Part shown: positions 38,141 through 47,905 of the stretch, piece by piece
How the letters are laid out: every line of letters starts with the position of its first letter
How positions within the stretch are numbered: the stretch's first letter is position 1
Assembly (NCBI GenBank): GCA_963845285.1
Contig: CAWJRO010000033.1
Span: 1 to 64,000, forward strand
DNA: 64,000 nt
DNA from: Methanobacterium_C sp963845285
GTDB lineage: Archaea > Methanobacteriota > Methanobacteria > Methanobacteriales > Methanobacteriaceae
Direction of reading: 5' to 3'
Translations under genes and position numbers: made by a program
Notes under the pieces: generated by a model
The model's database searches: none
What the model was told of the DNA's origin: nothing
The model's input: only the letters and a program-made list of their open reading frames with translations

Positions 38141-39154
38141 CTATAAGTTTTTCAATAATAATTTTACTCCATCAAAAGTTCCTTTTATAAGTGTTGAACA
38201 TTTTTCATGGCTTTTATGGATTATTAAAACGGATCCAAATATTATCCAAAAATAGTATCCAAAGAAATAGATTAAAGAAGATGCAATTCCCACATCATTT
38301 TTATTTTTTTTTATGAATAAAAATCTGTTTTTTATCATATAATAAATACTATTTGCCCCTATATCTGATGCACGAGTTTTATGCCATATTTTTGCGTTTG
38401 GACTATAAAAAGATAGATAATTTGCTTTAGCTCCTCTGATGCACCAGTCAACTTCTTCCCAGTATGTAAAATAATCAGAATCAAAACAACCTATCTCTTT
38501 GATTAATTCTTTTTTTACAAGAAGACAAGATCCTTCAACATAATCCACTTTTTTTGATTGATTATATTGTCCTTTATCGAGCTCATCTTTTCCAATGGGC
38601 TTTGTTTGACATTTCGTTCGGCTTAATTCTCCACCTGCAAATCCTATGATATTAGAACTTCCATTAAGATCATAATAATATGTTTTAGGACCTACAAAAC
38701 CAATTTTTTCATTTTTTGCAATATTTACTAGTTGAGTTAAGAATTTTTTATCAACAACTGTGTCATTATTTAAAAGAAGTACATAATCACTTTTTAAGTT
38801 TTTTAAAGCATATTGGATCGCTCTATTGTTACCTTCTGCAAATCCATAGTTCTTGTGATTTTTTAAAAGTATAAGTCCTTTGAACTTATGGACTTTTTCG
38901 TTTAATTCTTTTTCGTCATGTTCTATGACTTTTATTGGTTTATTTTCATTTTTATATTTAAAAAATTTTGATTCAACTTTTATTTTGCCTTCACAATACT
39001 CTTTTATTTTTTCAACAGAATTATCTATTGAATCATTGTCTACGACAATTACATTATAATTAGGATAATCTATTTGATAGATGGATTCAAGACATTCTAA
39101 AGTGTCTTTCCACCCATTCCAATTAAGAATTATTATTGTAACATATGGTTTCAT
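38141..39154 (-). CDS. Family 2 glycosyltransferase (rhamnosyltransferase-like)
   Basis: About 337 residues from MKPYVTIIILNWNGWKDTLE. The frame extends to 39190, but those extra codons lie in a MITE-2 element, so 39154 is the better start. The GT-A core includes VVDNDSIDNS, NYGFAEGNNRAIQYA and LLNNDTVV (metal-binding Asp). YWEEVDWCIRGAK is typical of rhamnosyltransferase-like GT2 proteins. A C-terminal hydrophobic segment (IASSLIYFFGYYFWIIFGSV) may tether it to the membrane. Confidence 0.85.
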   Translation of the reverse strand: MKPYVTIIILNWNGWKDTLECLESIYQIDYPNYNVIVVDNDSIDNSVEKIKEYCEGKIKVESKFFKYKNENKPIKVIEHDEKELNEKVHKFKGLILLKNHKNYGFAEGNNRAIQYALKNLKSDYVLLLNNDTVVDKKFLTQLVNIAKNEKIGFVGPKTYYYDLNGSSNIIGFAGGELSRTKCQTKPIGKDELDKGQYNQSKKVDYVEGSCLLVKKELIKEIGCFDSDYFTYWEEVDWCIRGAKANYLSFYSPNAKIWHKTRASDIGANSIYYMIKNRFLFIKKNKNDVGIASSLIYFFGYYFWIIFGSVLIIHKSHEKCSTLIKGTFDGVKLLLKNL

Positions 39155-39172
39155 TTTAACTCCATTTATTAT

Positions 39173-39330
39173 AGGACGTCCTATTAACATTTATTTACTG
39201 CAGTATCCTGTTTGAAAATAGTTTTATGATATCTATTAAGAGCCAATAACTAGCTTAAACGACGTGTTTATTTGTGATAACTAAGTTATGACTTTTAATA
39301 TTATTAAATTAATATTATTTAATCTTAGAT
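39173..39330 (+). mobile_element. Diverged MITE-2 copy
   Basis: Left part reads ctattaacatttatttactg and the middle gtttatttgtgataactaag, but the right terminal repeat is lost and replaced by AT-rich DNA. The element borders the GT2 start and may supply its leader. Confidence 0.65.
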
Positions 39331-39482
39331 CTTTTATAATTTTCGTAATGTTGTTAATAACTTTCCTCATTAAATCTATTTTTTGCTGCTAATTTCGTGT
39401 TATTCAATTGAAAAACGTTATTATATTTTTTTTGTTTTCTAATTGAAATAATACTTAGACTAAGAACCTAAAATATCTTGTA

Positions 39483-40088
39483 TTATTGAAAAAAAGTTCT
39501 GTGGACTGTATCTAATTTATATTTTACTATTGGTCGGTTTTTTATAAATTTGGCAGGTACACCACCCACCATAGTCCATGGATCAACATCTTTAGTTACA
39601 ACTGCTCCAGAAGCAACAACTGCCCCTTTGCCTATGGTTATGCCAGGTAATATGGTTACTCGTGTCCCAATGTAAACTTGATCTTTAATATGTACTGAGG
39701 CAGAAGATGTTCCAAATGTGGGACTTTCTATATTATGTTCTCCTGTGTATATCCTTACTTCTCCACCTACACTGACATTATCGCCAATATAAATATTTGC
39801 GCGACCATCTAAAAATGCATCGTTTCCGATAATTGAGTTATGTCCTATTTTAACTCGTTGAGGCCTAAAAAACCTACATCTCCAGTATATTATGGAATCT
39901 GATGGTATTTTAACTTTGAATAAATGACGGTAGAGCACATGTCTTATTACATGTGATGGAATATAACCATTTAAAGTGGCTAAAAATATCAATAAATCAT
40001 TGAAAAGGTTATAATTAAAACCTATGAACCTTGAAACTTTAGAACTTTGATTGTTTTTTATATATTGGAATAATTTATTTTTAATCAT
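39483..40088 (-). CDS. Hexapeptide-repeat acyltransferase, paralogue of 37345
   Basis: A 201-residue protein of the same length and design as the 37345 product: GYIPSHVIRHVLYRHLFKVK near the N terminus, hexapeptide turns KIGHNSIIGNDAFLDG and IGKGAVVASGAVVTKDV, and GGVPAKFI before a short tail. The equivalent His lies in YTGEHNIES. The two genes are clearly duplicates, probably acetylating different sugars or positions. Confidence 0.88.
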   Translation of the reverse strand: MIKNKLFQYIKNNQSSKVSRFIGFNYNLFNDLLIFLATLNGYIPSHVIRHVLYRHLFKVKIPSDSIIYWRCRFFRPQRVKIGHNSIIGNDAFLDGRANIYIGDNVSVGGEVRIYTGEHNIESPTFGTSSASVHIKDQVYIGTRVTILPGITIGKGAVVASGAVVTKDVDPWTMVGGVPAKFIKNRPIVKYKLDTVHRTFFQ

Positions 40089-40186
40089 ATTTTTGCCTTA
40101 ATATTTTGTTTAAACAGTCTATTACCATTAACCTAATCTAATTAGACAAATCTAAGGTCCTGTTTTTAAGTTGTAATGTAACAATT

Positions 40187-40370
40187 GAGAATTTTTATTA
40201 ACCTTCATTTACTGCTGATATTATGTTGGGAAATAGCTTTATGATAATTATTAACGACTTAATTGATCTACTAATGGCCCCCCCTAATTGTTTTAAAGGG
40301 CGTATTTCGTTTGTGATAACTAAGTTAAGACTTTTAATATTATTAAATTTTAGAGGTTTTTAGAAATTCT
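40187..40370 (+). mobile_element. MITE-2 copy
   Basis: Complete copy from gagaatttttattaacctt to gaggtttttagaaattct, about 184 bp, lying between the acyltransferase and the next glycosyltransferase. Confidence 0.82.
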
Positions 40371-40421
40371 TAACAATTATTATTTTACACAAAATCCCAT
40401 AAATAACAAATTACCCATATC

Positions 40422-41501
40422 TTATTTTATGTACTCGATTATTTTCGATACTCTGGTATCCCAAGAATTGTTCTTTAGAAATTCAAAACGTTGTTTATCT
40501 GAATATTTGTTAACAAACCCTTCGTTGATCATTTTATCCAATATATTAACCATGGTTTCTTTATTTGAATAAAAATAAACATATGGAGAAAAACGTTTTA
40601 TCTCATCGTAAAATATTGATATTATAGGTTTATTATAATTTATAAATTCATAGAATTTCACTGGATCAACTGATTTTACTAAATTATTTAATTTAAATGG
40701 CATAATAAAACAATCAAAGCTATTAGATAAAGAAATTAATTTTTCATGTTCAATAGGACCATAAAATTTTATTCTTTCATTTGTGTGTATTTTAGATTCT
40801 GATCCAACGATAGGTCCAATTATATGATACTCAATGTTTTTAAATTTTTGTAATGTAAATTCTAGTAATTCAAAATCAAACCATGATGAAACAGTTCCTA
40901 TATATGCTATTTTATAAATATCTCTATTTTTTTGTTTGGGGGTTCTAGTTATTATATCTCCATTGAATGCATTTCTGACTAAGAATGTTTTATGATCACA
41001 TTTTTCTCTTTTATTTATTTTTGTAGCTAAATTATCAGCAGAAACAAATATTACTGCCGATTTTTTTATTAATTTTTTTTCTGATTTTAGAATTTTTGCT
41101 TTGATACCTTCTTTTTTGAAGTCAAATCCAATTGCATCATCCATACAATCATAAATTAATTTGCAATCTAAATTGGAGGGCAAGTAGTCATATAAAATAG
41201 GGTTTGTAATCCAGATATAATTTGGTTCATATATTTTTATCACTAATTTAAAGTAAATTTTCATAAAAATTTCATTTAAATATTCTATATATGATTTATT
41301 TTTAAATGGTAACACAAAGAAAGATTTTATTTTAATATTTTTATTATCATTTTTGGTTAGATTTTTGGATTTAGTGATACTTTCGCGTTGGGTAAATACA
41401 TATATATCAAAAAATTTGGATAAACCCTCAGCTATGAACTGGGGTCTTTGTTTGATCCAGTTCCAATCTACATGCATTAAATATAATATTTTTTTAGTCA
41501 T
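40422..41501 (-). CDS. GT-B fold glycosyltransferase (TuaH/GT4-like)
   Basis: A 359-residue protein. The N terminus ILYLMHVDWNWIKQRPQFIA is typical of a GT4-like group in capsule and teichuronic acid loci. IYDCMDDAIGF and VSADNLATKINKR precede the donor domain, where KIAYIGTVSSWFD and DCFIMPFKLN can be read. The usual E-x7-E is replaced by DPVKFYEFINYNKPI. It probably adds one sugar during glycan assembly. Transcribed away from the FkbM gene. Confidence 0.78.
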   Translation of the reverse strand: MTKKILYLMHVDWNWIKQRPQFIAEGLSKFFDIYVFTQRESITKSKNLTKNDNKNIKIKSFFVLPFKNKSYIEYLNEIFMKIYFKLVIKIYEPNYIWITNPILYDYLPSNLDCKLIYDCMDDAIGFDFKKEGIKAKILKSEKKLIKKSAVIFVSADNLATKINKREKCDHKTFLVRNAFNGDIITRTPKQKNRDIYKIAYIGTVSSWFDFELLEFTLQKFKNIEYHIIGPIVGSESKIHTNERIKFYGPIEHEKLISLSNSFDCFIMPFKLNNLVKSVDPVKFYEFINYNKPIISIFYDEIKRFSPYVYFYSNKETMVNILDKMINEGFVNKYSDKQRFEFLKNNSWDTRVSKIIEYIK

Positions 41502-41744
41502 AATATCATTAATTAATAAATTGTGATTTTAATATTAGATCAAGATCCGCATGAAAACACAGAAATTGGCACCTATTTTGAACTATTCTTAAAATATTTT
41601 ACTAATTAATCTTATTAAAGTTTTGTTATTAAATTGGCCATAATATTGTATATTTTTCATTATCCATGCCTAATTTTACAGTATGGTTTATATAATAACA
41701 AAAGAAACAATTATAAGTTTTTAATAAACTTAAGGGGACGGACA

Positions 41745-42638
41745 ATGAAAAAATTATTTTTTTTGATGTTAAACAAAATCTCAAAATTTTTTTCAAAAAG
41801 ATCACTAAAAAAACTACCAAAATTAGTTACAATGCGTGATATATTATATCGAATGACAAATCCTAATGAAATAATGTTAATAAACGTTATGAATAATAAA
41901 ATGTATGTAAACAGTAAAGATATAGGGGTTGCTTCTCCTCTAATCAAATCGGGTATTTATGAAGAGTATGAGACTGAAATATTCAAAAATTTAATTAAAT
42001 CAAATACTACTCTGATTGATATAGGTGCTAATATAGGATATTACACGTTAATTGCAGCAAGTATAATAAAGGAGAGTATCATATATTCTTTTGAACCAGT
42101 AAAAGCTAACTATGATCTGTTGATTGAAAATATTAAAATAAATGAATTTAATAATATTAAAACTTTTCGAAAAGCAGTTTCTAATGAAAATTGGAAAAAT
42201 AAAATTTTCATTGATGGAACGAATTTAGGTAATCATTCATTAGCTGAAAGTAATGTTGTTGATAAATCTAATTTTAGTGAAATTGAAACTATTACTTTGG
42301 ATTCCTTTTTAGAAAACTTAAATGAGACAATTACTGATGATTTTGTCATTAAAATGGATACTCAAGGTGCAGAAGGCCTTATTGTGGAAGGTGCTCAAAA
42401 ATTGTTGTTAAAAAATAATATAAAGATTTTAATGGAATTTTGGCCAAAGGGTTTAAGGAATATGGGCACAGATCCTTTAGAATTATTAAAGAAATTGCAA
42501 GATTATGGTTTTAGGATTAAGTTGCTGGATGAAAAGAATAAATCTTTAAAAAACTTAAATGAAATGGATTTCATTGATCTTTGTGATGATCCTGAAGAAA
42601 TAGTTCAAGTAAATTTGTTGCTCGATAAAGGAAATTAA
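41745..42638 (+). CDS. FkbM-family methyltransferase
   Basis: About 297 residues from MKKLFFLMLNKISKFF, chosen because ggggac lies about eight bases upstream; the frame is open from 41634 without a ribosome site. The SAM-binding motif is LIDIGANIGYYTLIAASI, followed by YSFEPVKANYDLL and MDTQGAEGLIVEGA, the FkbM signature. Such enzymes O-methylate sugars or other surface groups. It leads a two-gene unit with the flippase. Confidence 0.87.
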   Translation: MKKLFFLMLNKISKFFSKRSLKKLPKLVTMRDILYRMTNPNEIMLINVMNNKMYVNSKDIGVASPLIKSGIYEEYETEIFKNLIKSNTTLIDIGANIGYYTLIAASIIKESIIYSFEPVKANYDLLIENIKINEFNNIKTFRKAVSNENWKNKIFIDGTNLGNHSLAESNVVDKSNFSEIETITLDSFLENLNETITDDFVIKMDTQGAEGLIVEGAQKLLLKNNIKILMEFWPKGLRNMGTDPLELLKKLQDYGFRIKLLDEKNKSLKNLNEMDFIDLCDDPEEIVQVNLLLDKGN

Positions 42639-42643
42639 AGTAT

Positions 42644-44092
42644 ATGGGATATAAAATTTTTGCACAGAGAAGTATTCTCATTTTTTTGGCTAATTTATTA
42701 ATAGGTTTAAGTGGAATTATTCTTTTACCTATTTTAACTAGAAATTTGTCCATAGCAAATTATGGAATATGGGTTCAATTAAATGTTACTATTAGTTTAA
42801 TTCCCATATTGATTGTGTTGGGTTTGCCTTCTTATTCCATGGTTAGATTTTTAGCAGGAGAAAAAGATAAAAAAAAAGTACAAGAAGGTTTTTATTCAAT
42901 TGCGTATCTAATTTTGGCAATTAGTTTGGTAATAGCTTCAATATTTTTTGTACTTGCTGGACAAATCTCTCATATACTATTTGCGGATAATTCATTAATA
43001 GTCAGAATATTGTCATTAATACTGATTTTTTCATCTTTAAACATCCTTTTTCAATATTTTTTTATTACATTTGAACAGATTAAAAGATACTCAATTTTGC
43101 TTTGTTTTAAAGCACTTGCATCCATATTATTTGTTTCATTGTTTGTTTTATTAGGTAAAGGAATTACAGGAGCAGCTGTTGGATTGTTATGCACTGAATT
43201 TTTATTTTCAGTAATTACCTTTTCAATTATTCTATCAAAAATTGGCATAATTTTCCCTAAATTCACCGAATTAAAAGAGTATTTACATTTGAGTATACCT
43301 ACTATTCCAGGTACTTTATCCTATTGGGTTGTAGATTCAAGTGATCGTTATTTAATAGGAATATTGCTTGGTATTTCCGCAGTTGGTTACTATTCTCCAG
43401 GCTACTCTTTGGGAGCTATTGTTGCAATGTTTGCATCCCCCATAACATCTATTTTAACTGCAGCTCTATCCCAATGTTATAATGAAAAAAAGAAAGATGA
43501 AATTAAAGATTTATTGGAATACTCTGTGAAATATTTCTTGATTATAGGTATACCTGCAGTAATTGGTTTGTCTGTATTGTCAAAATCATTACTGATGAAT
43601 TTGTCAACAATGGACATAGCTACTAATGGATATTTAGTAACATCCTTTGTTGCTGTAGGCTTTTTATTACTGGGATTAAACAATATTATCGTAAATATTA
43701 TCATAATGGAGAAAAAAACAAAAATCATTGGCGTAATTTGGATTATGGCAGCTATGTTGAATTTAATCCTTAATTTAATATTTATACCAATTTTAGGAAT
43801 ATTAGGGGCAGCAATAGCCACTTTAATAGCTTATTGCATCCCATTTGTTGTTCTTACTTATTACTCATTGAAATTTGTTAAATTAAACTTTAATTATTCT
43901 TCTTTGTTTAAAATTATTTTAGCATCGACCCCTATTATTTTTACGTATTTAATTTGGAAACCCATAGATATAATTAATATATTCATATTTATTTTAATAA
44001 ATTCAATGCTTTATTTAGTTTTAATAATATTATTAAAGGTTTTAAATAAGGAAGAACTATCTTTCATTAAAAGTTTGTTCAATTTAGAATAA
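42644..44092 (+). CDS. Wzx-type polysaccharide flippase (MOP superfamily)
   Basis: A 482-residue protein with about 12-14 membrane helices. The opening SILIFLANLLIGLSGIILLP with TRNLSIANYGIWVQL is typical of Wzx/RfbX oligosaccharide flippases, and the second half has DRYLIGILLGISAVGYYSPG. It should flip a lipid-linked glycan made by the neighbouring transferases to the outside of the membrane. It starts five bases after the FkbM gene. End of the glycan locus. Confidence 0.9.
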   Translation: MGYKIFAQRSILIFLANLLIGLSGIILLPILTRNLSIANYGIWVQLNVTISLIPILIVLGLPSYSMVRFLAGEKDKKKVQEGFYSIAYLILAISLVIASIFFVLAGQISHILFADNSLIVRILSLILIFSSLNILFQYFFITFEQIKRYSILLCFKALASILFVSLFVLLGKGITGAAVGLLCTEFLFSVITFSIILSKIGIIFPKFTELKEYLHLSIPTIPGTLSYWVVDSSDRYLIGILLGISAVGYYSPGYSLGAIVAMFASPITSILTAALSQCYNEKKKDEIKDLLEYSVKYFLIIGIPAVIGLSVLSKSLLMNLSTMDIATNGYLVTSFVAVGFLLLGLNNIIVNIIIMEKKTKIIGVIWIMAAMLNLILNLIFIPILGILGAAIATLIAYCIPFVVLTYYSLKFVKLNFNYSSLFKIILASTPIIFTYLIWKPIDIINIFIFILINSMLYLVLIILLKVLNKEELSFIKSLFNLE

Positions 44093-44290
44093 TGAAAAAA
44101 ATAGAAAAGGCTGGTTTCATAATTTGGGATTTATCAATTTTAAATATCTCAGATCATCATTGTTTACATCAAAGTCACATACAATCTAAATCTTCTTAAA
44201 TAGTTTAAGTCGTCCATTTTGATTTTAAATCTTTAACCAAATTACTTGGGTCATTTGTATAATCAGTAATTAACTTTTTTTAAAAATGAA

Positions 44291-44397
44291 GAGGCTGACC
44301 TATAATTATTCTTAACATATATAATTTTACTTATTTTTGAATTTAAAGCGTTGCTTATCCTTATTTTTTTGTAGATTTTGGATTATGGGACAGCCTC
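44291..44397 (+). mobile_element. MITE-1 copy, GACC variant
   Basis: 107 bp (gaggctgacctataatt ... attatgggacagcctc) flanked by TGAA on both sides (44287-44290, 44398-44401), a clean 4-bp duplication. It sits between the convergent flippase and DUF1616 genes. Confidence 0.88.
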
Positions 44398-44453
44398 TGA
44401 ATTATAACTCAAATATGTATACACATTCTTTGTTAAAAAAATATAATTCGTAC

Positions 44454-46274
44454 CTAATTAACATTCATCCACAAATGCAGTGACAGATAAACATTCCGGG
44501 TATCTGGGAGTTTATACAGCAGGAATTGAACTTCTTTTTTACCTGATTTGCTTATTGTGAAATTGTAAGGTATTTCCATCTTCTGGTTTTCCTGGAGCGT
44601 GATGTTCTTGGTGGTCATGTTGGTTCCATTGGATTGCACAACCATACGGTAAAATGTTTCCTGATGTTCATGGTTCACCATTCCAATTGTAACTAGCTGG
44701 CTTTTACCAGCTGTTATATTACTTGGATAATCTGCTGCCTTACCATTTTGACCTAATATATAAAATTCTGTGAAACTTTCACCCGGGTTGGGGTTCGCAA
44801 TAAGATAAACTGTGGTCCCAATCGATATGATAAGCAAGATTATTAAAAGAAGACTCATTTTACCTGATGCATCTCCCCTACCCCATGTGGATCCCTTAAG
44901 CTTACCCATTGATTCTGCAAGGAATCCGTAAAAACTTTCCTCCTTTGTGACCCTCACTAAAACCAGGATTGCCATAACAGCAAGGACTATGGTCATGATG
45001 GATATCATGGTGAAAAGAGATGTTGTACTTGTAATATGTTTGTAATTGCCCACACCAGCAAACAAAAGGGTTACAAGAAGGCTTATCATCACACTCAACC
45101 CTAACCTTTCCCAGAGGTTTATCTCATCTCTTCGGGGATAGATCACTGTTGCTATGGCATAACCTGGTAAGAAAACAATTAAGATGGTACCCAGAGTTTT
45201 CCCAATGTGCATATTGTTAAAGGGTGGAACTGAAAGAAATAGGATGCACAAACCTGCAAATAAGATTGTGAACACCAGATCAAGGGGTAAAAAATGTTTC
45301 GTCTGTTTAGAAACAGGCTTTGGATCTTCAATTGGTGGAATGGTCTGTTTTCTGGTTGGAGTTTGTTCTTTGTTTGGGGGTTGTTCTTTAGTCGGAATTT
45401 GTTCTTTGGTTGGAAGAATATAAGTTTCAGTTGGGGAAATGGTTTCTTCTTCACTTGGAGAAATAACTTGTTCTTCAGTTTGGGGAATGGAAGTTTTTTC
45501 AGTTTTGTCTTCAGTTCCCCTGATGGCACTTTCTACATTTGCAAGAATGGGATTTGTTTTCATTTCACTTTGGAGGTTGTCTTGATTTTTATTATCTGGT
45601 TCCTTTAAAGTAGATTTTTCATCGTAAGATTCATAATGCAGTGTTCCTCCGCACTGACAGCTTTCAAAGTCTTCAAGTGATTCTCCTTCTTCAAGTTTGT
45701 AATAGCCTCCACAATTTTCACAGACAAGGTAACTGTTTTTAGAAATGGTTGAATCTTTATCCGGTTCATTTCCTATTTTTGAAGGTTTTTTATCAGGTTT
45801 AGGTTTATTCTTGTCAATTCTTATGATCTCATTCATTAACCTGTCTTGAATTTTTGTATCATATTCCTCTTTTTCATCTTTCAAACTTTTTCTATATTTT
45901 TCTAAAGATTTATCTCCTATTTTATAGATCTCTAAATTATCTTCCTGTTCTGGCTTATTTTCCCGTTTTGGTCTTCTTAAAACTGTAATTGGAACGCAAA
46001 TAATGGTGATTAGGGCTAAAACTGGTAGAAGATAGGTTTCTCCAATAAATCTTAAAAAAACCACTGCAATGAGGATGGTGAAGAGAGTGGTTACAAGGAG
46101 AGATAGAAGATTTTCTTTTCCATGATCTGAAGGGTAAGCTGCAGTTTTAAGGGAGTAACCTGTAATCAGAATCAAGGCACCAATTAAAATAATATATAAC
46201 TGAGCGTTTTCATGGGGTATTAAGGTGCATATGATGGTTAAAACTAATATTAATATGAGATCTTTGCTTTCCAT
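44454..46274 (-). CDS. DUF1616 membrane protein with internal zinc ribbon
   Basis: A 606-residue protein. About three or four helices lie within residues 5-100. A long charged linker contains a zinc-ribbon-like unit (Cys185, Cys188, Cys206, Cys208; YLVCENCGGYYK) and a Pro/Thr/Glu-rich repeat region (TKEQ, 270-315). Further helices span 333-500, and the C-terminal extracytoplasmic DUF1616 domain begins FTEFYILGQNG. It is a paralogue of the 18614 product but lacks the LGSNSTS insertions and has an unrelated linker. It faces the glycan locus end to end. Function of the family is unknown. Confidence 0.8.
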   Translation of the reverse strand: MESKDLILILVLTIICTLIPHENAQLYIILIGALILITGYSLKTAAYPSDHGKENLLSLLVTTLFTILIAVVFLRFIGETYLLPVLALITIICVPITVLRRPKRENKPEQEDNLEIYKIGDKSLEKYRKSLKDEKEEYDTKIQDRLMNEIIRIDKNKPKPDKKPSKIGNEPDKDSTISKNSYLVCENCGGYYKLEEGESLEDFESCQCGGTLHYESYDEKSTLKEPDNKNQDNLQSEMKTNPILANVESAIRGTEDKTEKTSIPQTEEQVISPSEEETISPTETYILPTKEQIPTKEQPPNKEQTPTRKQTIPPIEDPKPVSKQTKHFLPLDLVFTILFAGLCILFLSVPPFNNMHIGKTLGTILIVFLPGYAIATVIYPRRDEINLWERLGLSVMISLLVTLLFAGVGNYKHITSTTSLFTMISIMTIVLAVMAILVLVRVTKEESFYGFLAESMGKLKGSTWGRGDASGKMSLLLIILLIISIGTTVYLIANPNPGESFTEFYILGQNGKAADYPSNITAGKSQLVTIGMVNHEHQETFYRMVVQSNGTNMTTKNITLQENQKMEIPYNFTISKSGKKEVQFLLYKLPDTRNVYLSLHLWMNVN

Positions 46275-46554
46275 ATTTACTGTCTCTTTTGTAATCGTTG
46301 GGATAATATAATAATGCTTTTAATAAAAGGGTTATTAAGTTAAATAGTTTTATAACTTTCTATTAACCGGTTAATGTTCAATTTAACATTTTTGGATGGG
46401 ATATATTTATAAAGGAACACTCTTTTGGACATAAAAATCCAAAAAACTTCTTTCTATTTAAAAAATAGATTATCAGTCCATTTTAACCATTCTGTTTCTA
46501 TTTCTATATTTAACCTTTAAATATATTTCTGAATATTGTATGGCTTGGTAATTA

Positions 46555-46636
46555 TGAGTAAAAATTATTTCCATATCTTCCAGATCCCTTGTAAGTTTTA
46601 TAGATTTTTCAACGTGTTTAGGTGATCTGGATAATT
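46555..46636 (-). pseudogene. HEPN-domain N-terminal remnant (first)
   Basis: Minus-strand translation gives LSRSPKHVEKSIKLTRDLED, close to the N terminus of HEPN proteins that pair with MNT nucleotidyltransferases. The gene stops being recognisable just after RDLEDME, almost exactly where the second remnant at 49540 ends. No start codon or remaining domain is visible. An AT-rich triple repeat (19-base unit, 46635-46691) follows on its 5-prime side. Confidence 0.55.
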
Positions 46637-46877
46637 TGATTTAACATGCTATTTTTGATTTAACTTTCTGTTTTTGATTTAACATTCTTTTCAAGCACTA
46701 AAGCTCTAAATATCCCTATAATTTATTTAAGAATTTAAAGTCATGTTTACTGTTATTTGTTTTACAAATTTTAAATTATTATGTCGCATTTAAAATGGAT
46801 AAAAAATATTTTATAAGATAGTAATATATTTAATAACATGAATAAGCTCCCTTAATGCTGCCAATTTTATATTCTTT
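46637..46877. repeat. Tandem repeat and MITE-1 trace
   Basis: Three units of about 19 bases (tttgatttaac core) at 46635-46691 precede a degenerate MITE-1 trace (gaatttaaagtcatgtttac ... attattatgtcgcatt, 46730-46790). No gene seen. Confidence 0.5.
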
Positions 46878-47057
46878 GAGAATTTTTAAAAATCTCTAAA
46901 ATTTAATAATATTAAAAGTTATAATTTAGTTATCACAAATAAATAAGCCATTTAAAATAGTTATTAACCCTTAATAAATCAATTAAGTCGTTAATAAGTA
47001 TCATAAAACTATTTCCAAACATAATATCAGCAGTAAATGAAGGTTAATAGAAATTCT
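46878..47057 (-). mobile_element. MITE-2 copy
   Basis: 180-bp copy in reverse orientation, from gagaatttttaaaaatctc to gttaatagaaattctc. Confidence 0.82.
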
Positions 47058-47103
47058 CTTAAATATATAATGTGGAGTAAATGATCTGAAAATTGTTTTA
47101 AAA

Positions 47104-47210
47104 GAGGCTGTCTCATGATTACTTTTGACAAGTATAATTTTGCTTATTTTTGAGTTTAAAGCTTTATTTATCCTTATTTTTTTGCAAATTTTGAACTATG
47201 AGACATTCTC
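47104..47210 (+). mobile_element. MITE-1 copy, consensus type
   Basis: gaggctgtctcatgatt ... atgagacattctc, 107 bp, with TAAAA on both sides as a possible 5-bp duplication (low-complexity flank). Confidence 0.85.
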
Positions 47211-47327
47211 TAAAAATAAAAAAACCTTAAATAAATGGATAAATCCATTAGGGCCCTTATTAGATGTTGGTTTAATCAACATTCATAAGTTCAATAAATT
47301 TTAAAATTAAAAAGGTGGATATTTTTT

Positions 47328-47534
47328 TTATTTAATAAATTTATATTTTTTAGCAATTCTACACATTGCATTATCCCTTAAAATAACTCTTTGGGCTTTA
47401 TGTCTTCCAGATTTAACGATAACTTGAGTATCTGATATCTTTCTTGATTCTCCTATAATTCTATCTCCCTCTATTATATCTCCTTTTATTGTAGTGCCTT
47501 GCTTAGTATAGGTTTCAGTCATGGTTTCAGTCAT
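47328..47534 (-). CDS. Small basic protein coupled to the RHH regulator
   Basis: About 68 residues from MTETMTETYTKQGTTIKGDI. I chose the ATG at 47534 because gagga lies five bases upstream and because it forms an ATGA overlap with the stop of the regulator gene; the frame also runs to 47585. The product is basic, with GDIIEGDRIIGESRKI and SGRHKAQRVILRD. I do not recognise a family. Translational coupling to a ribbon-helix-helix protein makes a toxin or co-regulator role possible, but nothing shows it. Confidence 0.6.
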   Translation of the reverse strand: MTETMTETYTKQGTTIKGDIIEGDRIIGESRKISDTQVIVKSGRHKAQRVILRDNAMCRIAKKYKFIK

Positions 47535-47875
47535 TGTATTCCTCGTAAACGTCCTTCCTGTTCTAACTCTGCTATTATTTGGCATACTAATTTATAGTCC
47601 AGTTCCAAGTTTTCGGATACCTCATAATCATAAGATTCATCATAATTCCTATAATATCCTAAAACTTCTTTTTTAGCTTCTTCATAAGTAATATCTCGTA
47701 GTTTAATTACTTTGGTAGCTTTCAATTTATCTCTTACGGATTCCCTTATAAAATCGGACACACTTAAGAAAAGTCCACTTTCTATTAAAGTAGTTACTTC
47801 TTCATATTCTCTTGGAGTTAGTTTGGTCCCTACTGTTTTAGATTGTTTTGTTTCTTTATGATTTGCATGAGTCAT
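47531..47875 (-). CDS. Ribbon-helix-helix (CopG/Arc-type) transcriptional regulator
   Basis: A 114-residue protein. Residues 12-52 (VGTKLTPREYEEVTTLIESG, FLSVSDFIRESVRDKL) form the short beta strand plus two helices of the RHH fold with the usual S-x-S-D-F-I-R-E turn. The C-terminal half is acidic and Tyr-rich with a helix (KLVCQIIAELEQEGRL). A perfect 24-bp palindrome just before the start codon is the likely operator, so it probably represses itself and the coupled small gene. Confidence 0.82.
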   Translation of the reverse strand: MTHANHKETKQSKTVGTKLTPREYEEVTTLIESGLFLSVSDFIRESVRDKLKATKVIKLRDITYEEAKKEVLGYYRNYDESYDYEVSENLELDYKLVCQIIAELEQEGRLRGIQ

Positions 47876-47881
47876 ATCTTG

Positions 47882-47905
47882 TTATATATGGTTAACCATA
47901 TATAA
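47882..47905. promoter_or_regulatory. 24-bp perfect palindrome overlapping the regulator promoter
   Basis: ttatatatggtt followed by its exact complement aaccatatataa. It lies 7-30 bases upstream of the RHH start codon, between a TATA-like stretch (ttttatatat, minus strand) and the ATG, the classic position for an archaeal repressor site. No strong ribosome site is seen, so the mRNA may be almost leaderless. Confidence 0.75.

Noticed and set aside
45179..45529. Lys/Pro/Leu-rich open frame inside the second DUF1616 gene
   Set aside because: Shadow of the Pro/Thr/Glu-rich linker in a shifted frame.
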